Below are positions 1 to 9,378 of a stretch of DNA of 41,401 nucleotides, piece after piece. The number at the start of each line of letters is the position of its first letter. Positions within the stretch are counted from its first letter, which is position 1. Both the position numbers and the translations under genes were made by a program. The notes below the pieces were generated by a model. The model did not search any database. It saw nothing but the letters and a program-made list of their open reading frames with translations, and was not told the origin of the DNA. Origin of the DNA: Bacillota bacterium (lineage in GTDB: Bacteria > Bacillota > Dethiobacteria > Dethiobacterales > Dethiobacteraceae); assembly GCA_012522335.1 (NCBI GenBank), contig JAAYKP010000003.1:1-41401 (forward strand). The letters run 5' to 3'.

Positions 1-520
1 CTCAATAACTGTATCCAGAACCCATCCTGGATTGGTAAAAAGATTGTTTGAATTAGAAGTGCCTGAAATCTTTGACGGCACGGTAGAAATTAAATCGGTA
101 GCCCGGGAAGCGGGACAACGCTCTAAATTAGCTGTGCATGCCAAAAATAAAGATGTTGATCCCGTGGGGGCCTGTGTCGGGCCAAAAGGGGCACGTGTAC
201 AGGCTATTGTCAATGAGCTGCGCGGTGAGAAAATAGATATAGTTAAATGGGATGAAGATCCGGAAATCTTTGTTGCTAACTCGCTCTCACCGGCAAAAGT
301 TGTTTCTGTTACGCTGCTCAAAGAGCAGAAGGTAGCCAGTGTGATTGTACCGGATTACCAATTGTCACTGGCTATTGGTAAAGAGGGACAAAATGCCCGT
401 TTAGCTGCCAAGCTGACAGGTTGGAAAATTGATATCTCCAGTGAGAGTCAGGCTGCAGAAAAAGAGACGACAGCAGCTAATTATTCGCTGGAGGGGGATG
501 ACTTAAGTGAAACGACGTAA
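1..520 (+). CDS. nusA: Transcription termination/antitermination factor NusA (C-terminal part, 5' truncated by window)
   Basis: NusA binds RNA polymerase and nascent RNA and modulates pausing, termination and antitermination. Only the last 172 codons are in the window; the reading frame is open from base 2, so the TTG at 32 is internal. The visible part ends the first KH domain ([10 protein letters not shown] near the start) and contains the second KH domain with the motif [18 protein letters not shown]. It ends in a short acidic tail, without the acidic repeats found in proteobacterial NusA. The stop codon overlaps the start of rnpM by 14 bases, so the two are probably translationally coupled. 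Identification is secure from the KH sequence and from the gene order that follows. Confidence 0.97.
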   Translation, partial: SITVSRTHPGLVKRLFELEVPEIFDGTVEIKSVAREAGQRSKLAVHAKNKDVDPVGACVGPKGARVQAIVNELRGEKIDIVKWDEDPEIFVANSLSPAKVVSVTLLKEQKVASVIVPDYQLSLAIGKEGQNARLAAKLTGWKIDISSESQAAEKETTAANYSLEGDDLSETT

Positions 521-776
521 AATCCCCTTACGTACTTGTGTTGGCTGTCAAGAGCAAAAAGCGAAAAAAGAACTTGTCCGGATTGTACGTACTCCACAAG
601 GAGAGGTGGAGATTGATCCAACGGGAAAAAAGTCAGGTCGCGGTACCTACATTTGCCGAAAAAAAAGCTGCCTGGAGCAGGCAGTTAAAGCGAAAAGAAT
701 TGAACGTAGTTTACAGCAGTCAATATCTCCTGCGGTTGTAGAAGCATTAGCTGCACAACTGGCGGAGGAAGAATAA
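507..776 (+). CDS. rnpM: YlxR/RnpM family RNA-binding protein
   Basis: Small basic protein of 89 residues, the YlxR family; the B. subtilis member is described as an RNase P modulator (RnpM). Visible marks are the N-terminal basic stretch, the cysteine pair C11/C14 in RTCVGCQ, the GRGTYIC core ending at C50, and C55. The GTG start at 507 lies inside the end of nusA (14-base overlap). YlxQ starts two bases after its stop. The nusA-ylxR-ylxQ-infB order is the classic Firmicutes one. Four cysteines suggest a possible metal site, which is inference. Family assignment is firm; the cellular role here is taken from the family. Confidence 0.95.
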   Translation: MKRRKIPLRTCVGCQEQKAKKELVRIVRTPQGEVEIDPTGKKSGRGTYICRKKSCLEQAVKAKRIERSLQQSISPAVVEALAAQLAEEE

Positions 777-777
777 G

Positions 778-1083
778 ATGCCAAATAAAGCATTATCTCT
801 TTTGGGCTTGGCACGTCGTGCCGGCAAGCTAACATGGTTTGAAGAAGCCAATTTGGCGGCAATTCGCAGCGGTCAGGCTAAACTACTGCTTTTAGCCGGT
901 GATGCCGGTGAGGCAGCAAAAAAAAGATATCGTGATAAAAGCAAAACCTATCGTGTCCCCCTGCTTGTTTTTGCAGATAAAGCTCAATTAGGTGCTGCCC
1001 TGGGGACATCCCCGCGTGCAGCAGTAACTGTAACTGACGAAGGTTTTGCCGCGCGATTAAAAACTTTATTAACTACAGAGTAA
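778..1083 (+). CDS. ylxQ: L7Ae-family ribosomal-like protein YlxQ
   Basis: A 101-residue member of the L7Ae/L30e/S12e/Gadd45 fold, a family of kink-turn RNA binders. The N-terminal LLGLARRAGKL segment and the hydrophobic LLLLAGDAG strand are typical. B. subtilis YlxQ sits in the same operon position and has been studied as a kink-turn binder of unclear physiological role. The ATG at 778 follows the rnpM stop by one base and has GGAGG at 764-768, inside the end of rnpM. Co-expression with infB is very likely, because only 35 bases separate them and no terminator is visible. Confidence 0.93.
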   Translation: MPNKALSLLGLARRAGKLTWFEEANLAAIRSGQAKLLLLAGDAGEAAKKRYRDKSKTYRVPLLVFADKAQLGAALGTSPRAAVTVTDEGFAARLKTLLTTE

Positions 1084-1103
1084 TGTTTAAGGAGGCCAAA
1101 CTA

Positions 1104-1115
1104 ATGGAGGTGTAG
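1104..1115 (+). promoter_or_regulatory. Three-codon leader micro-ORF ahead of infB
   Basis: Directly before infB there is an ATG-GAG-GTG-TAG reading frame (Met-Glu-Val-stop) with its own strong SD, AAGGAGG at 1089-1095, eight bases upstream. The SD of infB (GGAGG, 1106-1110) lies inside the micro-ORF, and its stop is three bases before the infB ATG at 1119. A ribosome that reads the micro-ORF would therefore end on top of the infB initiation site. The arrangement is seen directly; translation and a regulatory role are inference, and it may be a chance product of two SD sequences in tandem. Confidence 0.3.
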
Positions 1116-1118
1116 CCC

Positions 1119-3422
1119 ATGTCAAAAGTTAGAGTGTATCAATTAGCAAGGGAGTTAGAAGTGCCCAGCAGGCGCATCATTGACTTGCTGACAGAAATTG
1201 GTTGTGATGTTAAAAACCATATGAGTGTTGTTGATAAAGCGTCAGCAGACCATATCCGCTACCAATTAACAGGTAAAGGAGAACCGCCTGCTTCTTATAC
1301 AAAAGAATTGGCAGACAGTAAGGCTCAGGAACAAAAGAAGATAACAACGGAGCAGAGTAAGCCAAAGGCAGCAGACAAAAAAAAGAAACATCAGACCCAA
1401 AAAAGTAGTGACAACGATCAGCAAAAAAGACCAGGCAGACATACGAAACAAGGACAGCAGACCCCACAAAAACAGGCAGCTGCTGAATCAGCCGCGCCCA
1501 GTGCAAAACCTAAACAAAAACAGGAACGGAAAAGCAGGTCTGCCAAACAAAACAATAATGCAGTGGCGCAGCAAAAGAACAAACAAACAGCTAAACGCCC
1601 AAAAAAGAAACTGGATAAACGAGAGCGCCGGGCACGACGCGAGGCCAGACTGCTTAATGAACAGCAGAAAAGGGAAAATACGGTCGTGCTGGGCAGCCGT
1701 ATAACAGTTGGTGAACTGGCAGATAAACTGGGCGTAGGTGCGGGTGAAATTATTAGTAAGCTGATTGGTTTGGGTGTAATGGCTGCTATTAATCAGGCTA
1801 TTGACACCGAAGTAGCCCAGTTGTTAGCAGAGGAATATGGTTTTGAAGTGGAAATTCAGGTTGACAAGTATGAAGCCGAACTGGTGGAAGCAGTTGAAGA
1901 CAAGGAGGAAGACCTCCAGCTGCGTTCACCTGTGGTTACAGTACTGGGTCACGTTGATCATGGCAAAACATCAGTACTTGATGTTATCCGTAAAGCCAAT
2001 GTGACGGCCCAGGAGGCCGGCGGTATTACACAGCATATCGGTGCATATCAGGCTTACTATCAAGGTAAAAAGATTGTTTTTTTAGACACGCCCGGTCATG
2101 CCGCCTTCACTTCCAAGCGGGCACGTGGAGCCCAGGTTACAGATATCGCAGTAATTGTAGTAGCTGCTGATGACGGTGTGATGCCGCAAACTGTAGAAGC
2201 TATCAATCACGTCAAAGCAGCCGGCGTTCCCATTATTATTGCCATTAATAAGATTGATAAAGAGAGCGCCAATCCTGAGCGCGTCAAACAGCAGCTGACA
2301 GAATATGGTTTGGTTGCTGAGGAGTGGGGCGGCGACACTATTATGGTCGAAATCTCAGCTCTGAAAAAAATAGGTTTCGACGAGTTGTTGGAAATGATCC
2401 TCTTGGTTGCAGAAATGGCAGAATTGAAGGCCAACCCCAACAAGCCTGCCCTTGGCACAGTTATTGAAGCCAAATTAGATAAAGGACGGGGTCCCGTCGC
2501 CACTGTCTTGATCCAAGATGGCACATTAAGGGTTGGAGATTCTGTAATCTGTGGCACCATTTACGGTAAAGTCCGGGCCATGGTTGATGATAAGGGTAAG
2601 CGGATTAAGAAAGCCGGCCCCTCAACTCCTGTGGAAATTTTAGGTTTAACAGATGTGCCGGAGGCCGGAGACGATTTGCAGGCAGTAACTGATGATAAAA
2701 TGGCGCGTCAAATAGCGGAAAAACGAGCTGAAAAGAAGCGTGAAGTGGAGCTTAATAAATCAGCCAAGGTTTCCTTAGACGACCTTTTTGAGCAGATTCA
2801 ACAAGGCGAAGTAAAAGATTTAAATATCATTATTAAAGCTGACGTACAAGGTTCTTTTGAAGCACTGCGTGACTCATTGCTTAAGCTGTCAAATGATGAG
2901 GTGCGTGTGCAGATTATTCATGGTGGTGTCGGTGCAGTTGCTGAATCAGATGTCATGCTGGCTTCTGCTTCCAATGCTTTAATTATTGGTTTTAATGTCC
3001 GTCCGGAACCTAATGTGCGAAAAATAGCAGAAAGAGAAAATGTGGAAATCCGCCTATATCGTGTTATTTACGAAGCCATTGAAGAAGTTGAGTCAGCGCT
3101 TAAAGGGATGTTGGCTCCCCAATATACAGAGGTGATTTTAGGCCAGGCAGAGGTAAGACAGCTCTTTAAAGTGTCTCGCCTTGGTACCATTGCCGGTTCC
3201 TATGTCTTGGAGGGCAAGATTACACGTTCTGCTGATATCAGAGTTATACGGGACGGCGTGGTAGTACATGAAGGAAAGGTACAAACATTAAGAAGGTTTA
3301 AAGATGATGTACGTGAGGTTTTAGCCGGCTTTGAATGTGGTGTTTTATTGGAGAAATTCCATGACTTTAAGGAAGGCGACATTATCGAGGCCTATACCAT
3401 TGAAGAAATAAAACCTGCATAA
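1119..3422 (+). CDS. infB: Translation initiation factor IF-2
   Basis: IF-2 is the GTPase that brings fMet-tRNA to the 30S subunit and promotes subunit joining. The 767-residue protein has an N-terminal IF2_N domain (about 1-50), a long Lys/Gln-rich low-complexity linker (about 60-185), a second IF2_N domain (about 190-245) and the G domain. The G motifs are GHVDHGKT (277-284), DTPGH (323-327) and NKID (377-380), followed by the beta-barrel and C-terminal fMet-tRNA-binding domains. Start is the ATG at 1119 with GGAGG at 1106-1110. A later in-frame initiation giving a shorter IF-2 isoform, as in E. coli, cannot be excluded. Next gene rbfA is 26 bases away, consistent with one operon. Confidence 0.98.
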   Translation: MSKVRVYQLARELEVPSRRIIDLLTEIGCDVKNHMSVVDKASADHIRYQLTGKGEPPASYTKELADSKAQEQKKITTEQSKPKAADKKKKHQTQKSSDNDQQKRPGRHTKQGQQTPQKQAAAESAAPSAKPKQKQERKSRSAKQNNNAVAQQKNKQTAKRPKKKLDKRERRARREARLLNEQQKRENTVVLGSRITVGELADKLGVGAGEIISKLIGLGVMAAINQAIDTEVAQLLAEEYGFEVEIQVDKYEAELVEAVEDKEEDLQLRSPVVTVLGHVDHGKTSVLDVIRKANVTAQEAGGITQHIGAYQAYYQGKKIVFLDTPGHAAFTSKRARGAQVTDIAVIVVAADDGVMPQTVEAINHVKAAGVPIIIAINKIDKESANPERVKQQLTEYGLVAEEWGGDTIMVEISALKKIGFDELLEMILLVAEMAELKANPNKPALGTVIEAKLDKGRGPVATVLIQDGTLRVGDSVICGTIYGKVRAMVDDKGKRIKKAGPSTPVEILGLTDVPEAGDDLQAVTDDKMARQIAEKRAEKKREVELNKSAKVSLDDLFEQIQQGEVKDLNIIIKADVQGSFEALRDSLLKLSNDEVRVQIIHGGVGAVAESDVMLASASNALIIGFNVRPEPNVRKIAERENVEIRLYRVIYEAIEEVESALKGMLAPQYTEVILGQAEVRQLFKVSRLGTIAGSYVLEGKITRSADIRVIRDGVVVHEGKVQTLRRFKDDVREVLAGFECGVLLEKFHDFKEGDIIEAYTIEEIKPA

Positions 3423-3448
3423 TCTTTCGTTGGTTTGGAGGTTATACA

Positions 3449-3808
3449 ATGTCACAACAAAGGGCACACCGGGTTGCCGAAGAAATAAAAAGAGAAATCA
3501 GCAGTATCTTACGTGATGAGGTTAAAGATCCCCGCGTCAGCGGTATGATTAGTGTGACTGGTGTAGATGTGACCAGGGATTTTAGTCATGCCAAAGTGTA
3601 CCTGAGTATTTTTGGCAGTGATGAGGAACAACAAGGTACACTGGCAGCTCTGGAGAAGGCCACCGGTTTTATCAGATCTTTAATTGGCAGACGCGTTCGT
3701 TTGCGCCACACCCCGGAAATAACTTTTCATTTAGATCGTTCTATAGCTTATGGGGCCCATATTAATGAAGTACTACGCAAAATGAAGAAGGACGATGATG
3801 GTGAATAG
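3449..3808 (+). CDS. rbfA: 30S ribosome-binding factor RbfA
   Basis: RbfA is a KH-like assembly factor for the 30S subunit, needed for 16S rRNA 5'-end maturation and cold adaptation. The 119-residue protein shows the family signatures: N-terminal helix with RVAEEIKREISSIL, the KDPRVSGMISVTGV strand, SHAKVYLSIFG, and the LRHTPEITFHLDRSI segment near the C terminus. ATG at 3449 has TTGGAGG eight bases upstream. The end overlaps nrnA by 14 bases, the same overlap length as nusA-rnpM, which suggests translational coupling. Confidence 0.96.
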   Translation: MSQQRAHRVAEEIKREISSILRDEVKDPRVSGMISVTGVDVTRDFSHAKVYLSIFGSDEEQQGTLAALEKATGFIRSLIGRRVRLRHTPEITFHLDRSIAYGAHINEVLRKMKKDDDGE

Positions 3809-4760
3809 TTTAGCAGAAATTGCCCAAAAACTGCATACTTGTCGTTCAGTGCTTATTACTTCTCATCATGCACCTGACGGTGATGCCATTGGCTCAATTT
3901 TGGCCATGGGCTTAGCCTTACAGCAGCTTAATGCAGCTGCCCTGATGTTTTCTGCTGATGATGTGCCAAAACGCTATCAATTTTTAGTTGGTGCAGATAA
4001 GATTATTACTCACAGTTTGCCAACGCAGGATTTTGATTGTGTGTTAGCATTAGACTGTGCAGACAAAAATCGCCTCCAACCAATCTGGGATAAAATTGAA
4101 AATAAGATGATAATAAATATAGACCATCATCCTACTAATGATTTATTTGGGCATTTAAATTATGTTGACCATACAGCGGCGGCAACGGGTGAACTGGTTT
4201 TTGCCTTACTGCAGGAATTAGGCTGCCGGCTGGATGTGGCAATTGCGGAAGCTTTATATGTTGCCATTAGTACCGATACCGGTTCTTTCAAGTTCGCCAG
4301 CACCTCAGCCCGCACACACCGCATTGCGGCTGAATTACTGGCAGCCGGAGTTAACCCGGGAACTCTTAGTCCTTTAATTTTTGATTTGCGGTCTCGGGCT
4401 GCCCTGGCCGTTCTGCGTCAGGCGCTGGCGAAACTCTCTTTTTCTGCTGACGGCAGAATAGCCTGGATAGCATTAACTGACGACGATATGCAGCAGGCAC
4501 AAGCGGCGGAGGAAGATGTGAACGGGATTGTAAATTATGCCAAAAACATTGAAGGTGTAGAAGTTGGTTTACTGTTTAGAGAACAAGCGGATGGAACGAC
4601 TAAAGTAGGATTTCGCGCTCATCAAACAGATGTGGGTAAGGTTGCTGCCTCTTTTGGTGGTGGCGGCCATAAATTAGCTTCTGGCTGTTCTTTACGGGAG
4701 GATTTGCAGACAGCAGTGCAGAAAGTACTTGCTGCAGTCAGTGAGGAAATCAGTCAATGA
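3795..4760 (+). CDS. nrnA: Bifunctional oligoribonuclease/pAp phosphatase NrnA (DHH family)
   Basis: NrnA degrades short RNA oligonucleotides to mononucleotides and dephosphorylates 3'-phosphoadenosine 5'-phosphate. The protein (321 residues) has the DHH phosphoesterase core: HHAPDGDAIGS with D28/D30, DCAD (87-90), the DHH signature at 110-112, and the C-terminal DHHA1 substrate-binding motif GGGGH (288-292). These are the Mn-binding and catalytic elements, and all are present. The start is one of two adjacent ATG codons, 3795 or 3798. Position between rbfA and truB is the standard Firmicutes one. It overlaps truB by four bases (ATGA). Confidence 0.95.
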   Translation: MMVNSLAEIAQKLHTCRSVLITSHHAPDGDAIGSILAMGLALQQLNAAALMFSADDVPKRYQFLVGADKIITHSLPTQDFDCVLALDCADKNRLQPIWDKIENKMIINIDHHPTNDLFGHLNYVDHTAAATGELVFALLQELGCRLDVAIAEALYVAISTDTGSFKFASTSARTHRIAAELLAAGVNPGTLSPLIFDLRSRAALAVLRQALAKLSFSADGRIAWIALTDDDMQQAQAAEEDVNGIVNYAKNIEGVEVGLLFREQADGTTKVGFRAHQTDVGKVAASFGGGGHKLASGCSLREDLQTAVQKVLAAVSEEISQ

Positions 4761-5638
4761 ACGGTATTATCAATATACTGAAACCGCCCGGCATGACGTC
4801 GCATCAGGTTGTAGCCTTTTTAAGGCGTGTAATCGGAACGCGCAAAATTGGACATACAGGCACCCTAGATCCGGGCGCGGCCGGTGTACTGCCGCTATGT
4901 ATCGGGCAGGCAACACGTGTATCTGAATATGTTTTACAGATGGACAAAACATACCGGGCTGAATTAACACTAGGCACTGCTACAGATACTGAAGATGCAG
5001 CGGGACAAGTAATTGCCAGAAAAACTATACCGCCTTTAGAGGTTGAGCAGGTAAGAAAAGTCATGGCAGATTTTGTGGGTGCTCGTCTGCAGATTCCACC
5101 GATGTTTTCGGCTGTTCGTGTCCAGGGAGAAAAGCTATATCAGCGGGCGCGGCGCGGAGAAACTGTTGAACGTCAGCCCCGCCCGATCAATATTTATACT
5201 TTGAAATTACTGCGGCTGCAGCCACAGTCCCTGTTATTTGATGTTTCCTGTTCCCGCGGCACCTACATTCGCACCTTATGTTGTGAACTGGCAGAAGCTC
5301 TGGGTACAGTTGGGCATATGTCATTTTTAGTTCGTGTAAGTGTCGGCCCATATCATTTAAATGAAACATTTACTTTGGAAGAGTGTGCAGCCCTGCAGGC
5401 TGCAAATAAGTTGGCTCAGGCAATTTTGCCCATTGACTCTGCCTTAGGGCAGCTGCCGCCGCTGATTGTTTCAGCAGAGAATGCCGCAAAAATAAAAAAC
5501 GGCAGGGCCGTAAAATTGGTTGATCTGCCGCCGACAGGCACCATAATGCGTGTATACGGTCCAGATAATAATTTTTTGGCTGTTGCTCGGATAGAAAATA
5601 ATGTGCTGCAGCCGCGAAAAGTTTTTCACAGCAGGTGA
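4757..5638 (+). CDS. truB: tRNA pseudouridine(55) synthase TruB
   Basis: TruB converts U55 of the T-loop of elongator tRNAs to pseudouridine and acts as a tRNA chaperone. The 293-residue sequence carries the catalytic motif GHTGTLDPGAAGVL with nucleophile D38. Other family segments are KTYRAELTLGTATDTED, the IPPMFSAVRVQGEKLYQRAR region and CSRGTYIRTL, followed by a C-terminal PUA-like part. ATG 4757 overlaps the nrnA stop (ATGA), and its own stop overlaps the GTG start of ribF by three bases, so translation is tightly coupled along this stretch. Confidence 0.97.
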   Translation: MNGIINILKPPGMTSHQVVAFLRRVIGTRKIGHTGTLDPGAAGVLPLCIGQATRVSEYVLQMDKTYRAELTLGTATDTEDAAGQVIARKTIPPLEVEQVRKVMADFVGARLQIPPMFSAVRVQGEKLYQRARRGETVERQPRPINIYTLKLLRLQPQSLLFDVSCSRGTYIRTLCCELAEALGTVGHMSFLVRVSVGPYHLNETFTLEECAALQAANKLAQAILPIDSALGQLPPLIVSAENAAKIKNGRAVKLVDLPPTGTIMRVYGPDNNFLAVARIENNVLQPRKVFHSR

Positions 5639-6600
5639 AGCCTATGGAGATTATACGCGGGATTGATTCCTTTCATCTTTATCACCAGGAACCCATTTAT
5701 TTGGCCTTAGGAAATTTTGACGGTGTTCATTGTGGTCATCAGGTTATCATTCGTACTACTGTTGACTTGGCGAGGGCACATAACAAAAAAAGTGCAGTCC
5801 TTATCTTTTCTCCTCATCCAACTATGATCTTAAGGCCGGAAAGAACAACAAAATTATTGCTGACTGTTGAGGACCGCATCCGCATGTTGGGAGAAGCAGG
5901 TGTGGACTATGTTATTATTCACCCGTTTACACCTGAATTTGCCGCTATAACACCCCAGCAGTTTATCACAGAGATTCTGCACCGTAAACTATCTGCAGCC
6001 GGTGTAGTTGTAGGCTATGACTATTCTTTTGGCAGCCGGGGCAGGGGTAAACCGGCTGACTTACAAAAGGCAGCAGCAGAATTAGGCTTCTTGGTGCAGA
6101 TTGTAGAACGTGTTAGTATTGGTGGCGAACCGGTCAGCAGTACTGCCATTCGTCAGCTGCTGCAGCAGGGGGATTTAGATAAGGCTAATCTGATGTTAGG
6201 GTATCCATACTTTTTACGGGGGATGGTGATTCATGGAGATGGCAGAGGGCGTACACTGGGATTCCCTACCGCAAATCTCCAGCCACCCCCGGAAATAATA
6301 CTGCCGGCCAATGGTGTTTATTTAACCCAGGTGAAGGTTAAAGAAGAAGAGTATTGGGCACTTACTAATGTCGGGCTGCGGCCTACTTTTAATAAGGATG
6401 AGATTTCGGTAGAAGTATATTTGTTGACAGCGCAAAAAAATCTTTACCAGCAGGAATTAATCGTTTCCTTTTTACAAAGAATTAGAGAGGAAAGAAAGTT
6501 TCCGGATGCTTCAGCCCTGGTGGCTCAGATCCAGGCTGATGTGAGACAGGCAAAGAATATGATAAAAAAAATGTCAGCAGAAAAAGAAATAGCTCTATAA
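5635..6600 (+). CDS. ribF: Bifunctional riboflavin kinase/FAD synthetase RibF
   Basis: RibF phosphorylates riboflavin to FMN and adenylates FMN to FAD. The N-terminal nucleotidyltransferase domain shows GNFDGVHCGH (26-35) and the SSTAIRQLL motif (about 169-177). The C-terminal flavokinase domain shows GDGRGRTLGFPTANL (201-215), GVYLTQV and TNVGLRPTF. Length (321 residues) is typical. The GTG at 5635 overlaps the truB stop; an ATG at 5644 is an alternative three codons in. No FMN riboswitch is seen, as expected for an internal operon gene. It is the last gene of the nusA operon before a new promoter for rpsO. Confidence 0.96.
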   Translation: MKPMEIIRGIDSFHLYHQEPIYLALGNFDGVHCGHQVIIRTTVDLARAHNKKSAVLIFSPHPTMILRPERTTKLLLTVEDRIRMLGEAGVDYVIIHPFTPEFAAITPQQFITEILHRKLSAAGVVVGYDYSFGSRGRGKPADLQKAAAELGFLVQIVERVSIGGEPVSSTAIRQLLQQGDLDKANLMLGYPYFLRGMVIHGDGRGRTLGFPTANLQPPPEIILPANGVYLTQVKVKEEEYWALTNVGLRPTFNKDEISVEVYLLTAQKNLYQQELIVSFLQRIREERKFPDASALVAQIQADVRQAKNMIKKMSAEKEIAL

Positions 6601-6614
6601 AGCCTTCATCTTTC

Positions 6615-6643
6615 TTGCCTTTGCATAACCATTATGGTAAAAT
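6615..6643 (+). promoter_or_regulatory. Sigma-A type promoter for rpsO
   Basis: TTGCCT at 6615-6620 and TAAAAT at 6638-6643 are separated by exactly 17 bases, with a TG one base before the -10 element (extended -10). It lies between the ribF stop (6600) and rpsO, and gives a leader of about 80 bases. Seen by motif match only. Confidence 0.7.
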
Positions 6644-6650
6644 CTATACT

Positions 6651-6710
6651 GTTAACCTTTGGCTCAGGTAAACGAGGCTCCGACGTTGCCTTGGCTTAAG
6701 GGGATTAAAG
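6651..6710 (+). promoter_or_regulatory. Candidate structured S15 autoregulatory leader
   Basis: The rpsO leader can fold. AGG (6666-6668) and AACG (6671-6674) can pair with CCT (6689-6691) and CGTT (6684-6687), enclosing a nine-base loop. An outer CCTT (6656-6659) can pair with AAGG (6698-6701). Ribosomal protein S15 is known to repress its own mRNA through varied leader structures in many bacteria. That this leader does so is inference; the stems are short and no known consensus was matched by computation. Confidence 0.3.
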
Positions 6711-6728
6711 AAAAAGGAGGTGTGCTTC

Positions 6729-6998
6729 ATGAGTTTGGATTCAGTCCGGAAACAAGAAATTATTAACAGTTTTCGTCTACACGAACATGATACCGGTTCA
6801 CCGGAGGTACAAATAGCTCTTTTAACAGAAAGAATTAATTACCTGACAGAACATCTGAAAGAGCATAAAAAAGACCATCACTCAAGACGCGGCCTGCTAA
6901 AAATGGTCGGTAAAAGACGTGGTCTGCTAAATTATTTAAGAAAAATTGATGCAGAACGTTACCGCACTATTTTAACAAAGCTTTCGCTTCGTAAATAG
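6729..6998 (+). CDS. rpsO: 30S ribosomal protein S15
   Basis: S15 binds the three-way junction of helices 20-22 of 16S rRNA early in 30S assembly. The 89-residue length is the universal one, and the sequence has the family segments [31 protein letters not shown] and [10 protein letters not shown]. The ATG at 6729 is chosen over an in-frame GTG at 6720 because AAGGAGG (6714-6720) is the SD and the GTG overlaps it. It has its own promoter and is followed by a strong terminator, so it can be made independently of the upstream operon. Confidence 0.98.
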   Translation: MSLDSVRKQEIINSFRLHEHDTGSPEVQIALLTERINYLTEHLKEHKKDHHSRRGLLKMVGKRRGLLNYLRKIDAERYRTILTKLSLRK

Positions 6999-7021
6999 TT
7001 TCCCGGTATCACATATGCAGC

Positions 7022-7047
7022 AAAAGCGGGGGAAACCCCGCTTTTTT
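7022..7047 (+). terminator. Rho-independent terminator after rpsO
   Basis: Ten-base perfect stem AAAAGCGGGG / CCCCGCTTTT closed by a GAAA tetraloop (7032-7035), running into a T tract up to 7047. It lies 23 bases after the rpsO stop. Confidence 0.92.
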
Positions 7048-7133
7048 ATCGGAAAGGAAATTACACCAACCTTGTCCACGGTAAAAAGCAGGTAGAGCTG
7101 TCGTTTTTAGTAACCAAGAGAGGATGTTAAACG

Positions 7134-9308
7134 ATGAAAGTTTATAAAATGCAGTTGGCCGGTAGGGAATTAAGTTTTGAAACCGGGCGCATTGCTAAGC
7201 AGGCCAGCGGTGCTGTCTTAATTCGCTACGGCGATACTGTACTGCTATGTACAGCTACGGCATCGGCAGAACCTCGTGAGGGTGTTGATTTCTTTCCTTT
7301 AACAGTTGATTATGAGGAAAGACTGTATGCTGTCGGAAAGATCCCCGGCGGATTTATTAAGCGGGAGGGCAGACCTACAGAAAAGGCGATCCTGGCTGCC
7401 CGCTTAACAGACAGGCCCTGCCGTCCTTTATTCCCCGATGGTTTTCGTAATGCTGTACATATTGTGAGCACAGTCTTATCAGTGGATCAGGACTGTCCCC
7501 CGGAAGTATTGTCAATTTGCGGTGCCTCTGCAGCTCTCTCCATTTCTAACATTCCCTTTGCCGGTCCCATTGCTGCAGTAGTAGTTGGTTGGATTGACGG
7601 CAGGCCGGTAATCAACCCGACACAGGCTGAAGCGGAAGCGTCCCGGCTTCACCTTACCGTAGCCAGCACTAAAGATGCCATTATGATGGTAGAGGCCGGT
7701 GCACACGAGTTAACAGAAGAAGAGATCCTGGAAGCTATTATGGCAGGCCATGAGGCCAATCGTGCCATCGTAGAATTACAGGAGCTGATGGTGGCTGAAA
7801 TGGGGCAGCCGAAGATGGAAGTGAGCGGATTTAAACCTGATGAGGGAATAGCGGCCGAGGTACGTCAGTTCTGCCAGGAAAGATTGTATCGCTCCGTACG
7901 TACGGTGGAGAAGCAAGCCCGGGAAACAGCCATTGAAGAGTTAAGAAATGAAACCTTGGCGCATTTTACCGAAAGCTATCCTGAAAATGAGCAGGATGTA
8001 CGGGTAGCTTTTGATGACCTGATTAAAGAAGTTATGCGCACCATGATTATTAAGGAAAATGTTCGCCCTGATGGACGTAAAAGTGATGAGATCCGTCCTG
8101 TCACAGTGGAAGTGGGCATTCTTCCGCGTACTCATGGTTCCGGCCTCTTTACACGCGGTCAAACACAGGTGTTAAATATCTGCACTTTGGGTGCACCGGG
8201 GGATGTGCAGCGTTTAGATGGTTTAGGACTGGAAGAGTATAAACGCTATATGCACCATTATAATTTCCCACCCTACAGTGTTGGTGAAGCCGGTTTCATG
8301 CGCGGTGCCAGCCGGCGTGACATCGGTCACGGAGCTTTGGCAGAGCGTGCTCTGCTGCCGGTGCTGCCCTCACAAGAAGAATTCCCTTATACTATCCGTT
8401 TAGTCTCTGAGGTTGTTGAATCAAATGGTTCATCATCGATGGCCAGTGTCTGTGGTTCCACACTCTCTCTCATGGACGCCGGTGTGCCCATCAAGAAACC
8501 GGTTTCCGGCATTGCAATGGGTTTAATCATGGAGGGTGATGAAGCGGCCATACTGACAGATATTCAGGGTATGGAAGACTTTTTAGGCGATATGGACCTT
8601 AAAGTAGCCGGAACTAAAGACGGCATTACTGCCTTGCAAATGGATATTAAAATGAAAGGCATATCACGGGAACTGCTGGCCCATGCTTTGGCACAGGCAA
8701 AAAAAGGCTATCTATATATCCTGGATAAAATGACAGCTGTGATCCCCGAGCCCCGTGCCGAGCTTTCTCCCTATGCTCCACGCATTATCACCATGCAGAT
8801 CGATCCTGATAAAATCAGGGATGTGATTGGACCCGGCGGAAAAATGATTAATAAAATTGTGGCAGAAACAGAAACGGAAATTGAGATTGAGCCGGATGGA
8901 ACAATTTATATTGCTGCCGTTAATGCCGCCGGTGGCTTAAAAGCACAAGAGATGATTGAAAGATTGACTAAAGATATAGAGGTCGGCGACACCTATATAG
9001 GCAAAATTACCAGAGTCGAGAAATACGGGGCTTTTGCTGAAATCTTACCAGGCAAAGAGGGATTGATACATATTTCTCGTCTTGCCCATGAACGGGTGGA
9101 AAAAACAGAAGATGTAGTTAAAATAGGTGACGAAGTTCCGGTTAAAGTGATTGGTATCGATGAACGCGGCCGCATAGACTTGTCACGGCGGGCGGCAATT
9201 CCCAATGCCAATGGAGAAATGATTGATGAGAATCAGCCGCAGCGCGATGAAAGACGTGACCGTCGTCCCAACAATAATCGCAACAATAAACGTTCACGGA
9301 GAACATAA
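7134..9308 (+). CDS. pnp: Polynucleotide phosphorylase (polyribonucleotide nucleotidyltransferase)
   Basis: PNPase degrades RNA 3'-to-5' phosphorolytically as a trimer and takes part in mRNA turnover and DNA repair. The 724-residue protein has two RNase PH-like domains (about 5-145 and 320-540) with an alpha-helical linker between them. A KH domain follows with GPGGK at 566-570, then an S1 domain (about 616-688) and a short basic Arg/Asn tail. The [23 protein letters not shown] and [10 protein letters not shown] segments are diagnostic. ATG 7134 has an AGAGAGG SD. No clear sigma-A promoter was found between the rpsO terminator and the start, so read-through or a weak promoter may drive it. 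Confidence 0.98.
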   Translation: MKVYKMQLAGRELSFETGRIAKQASGAVLIRYGDTVLLCTATASAEPREGVDFFPLTVDYEERLYAVGKIPGGFIKREGRPTEKAILAARLTDRPCRPLFPDGFRNAVHIVSTVLSVDQDCPPEVLSICGASAALSISNIPFAGPIAAVVVGWIDGRPVINPTQAEAEASRLHLTVASTKDAIMMVEAGAHELTEEEILEAIMAGHEANRAIVELQELMVAEMGQPKMEVSGFKPDEGIAAEVRQFCQERLYRSVRTVEKQARETAIEELRNETLAHFTESYPENEQDVRVAFDDLIKEVMRTMIIKENVRPDGRKSDEIRPVTVEVGILPRTHGSGLFTRGQTQVLNICTLGAPGDVQRLDGLGLEEYKRYMHHYNFPPYSVGEAGFMRGASRRDIGHGALAERALLPVLPSQEEFPYTIRLVSEVVESNGSSSMASVCGSTLSLMDAGVPIKKPVSGIAMGLIMEGDEAAILTDIQGMEDFLGDMDLKVAGTKDGITALQMDIKMKGISRELLAHALAQAKKGYLYILDKMTAVIPEPRAELSPYAPRIITMQIDPDKIRDVIGPGGKMINKIVAETETEIEIEPDGTIYIAAVNAAGGLKAQEMIERLTKDIEVGDTYIGKITRVEKYGAFAEILPGKEGLIHISRLAHERVEKTEDVVKIGDEVPVKVIGIDERGRIDLSRRAAIPNANGEMIDENQPQRDERRDRRPNNNRNNKRSRRT

Positions 9309-9332
9309 ACATCCTGGTTTATGTTCTTTTTA
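9301..9332 (+). terminator. Rho-independent terminator overlapping the pnp stop
   Basis: Ten-base perfect stem GAACATAAAC (9301-9310) / GTTTATGTTC (9317-9326) with a six-base loop and a following T-rich tail. The stop codon of pnp (9306-9308) lies in the left arm. Confidence 0.85.
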
Positions 9333-9336
9333 TTTG

Positions 9337-9362
9337 CTGCCGGGGAGATATCTCCCCGGCAG
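9337..9362. terminator. Perfect 26-bp palindrome, second terminator hairpin between convergent genes
   Basis: CTGCCGGGGAGAT is followed directly by its exact reverse complement. On the + strand it is followed by TTTATTTT, so it can back up the pnp terminator. On the minus strand it lies 17 bases after the stop of the small 9379-9684 gene, but A-rich rather than T-rich sequence follows, so its use there is less certain. Confidence 0.65.
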
Positions 9363-9378
9363 TTTATTTTATCTGCTT

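Noticed and set aside
2207-2560. Open minus-strand frame inside infB
   Set aside because: Antisense to the IF-2 G domain, no initiation signal.
1119-3422. Frameshift or repeat expansion in the Lys/Gln-rich part of infB
   Set aside because: The low-complexity linker is normal for IF-2, and the frame is continuous into an intact second IF2_N and G domain.
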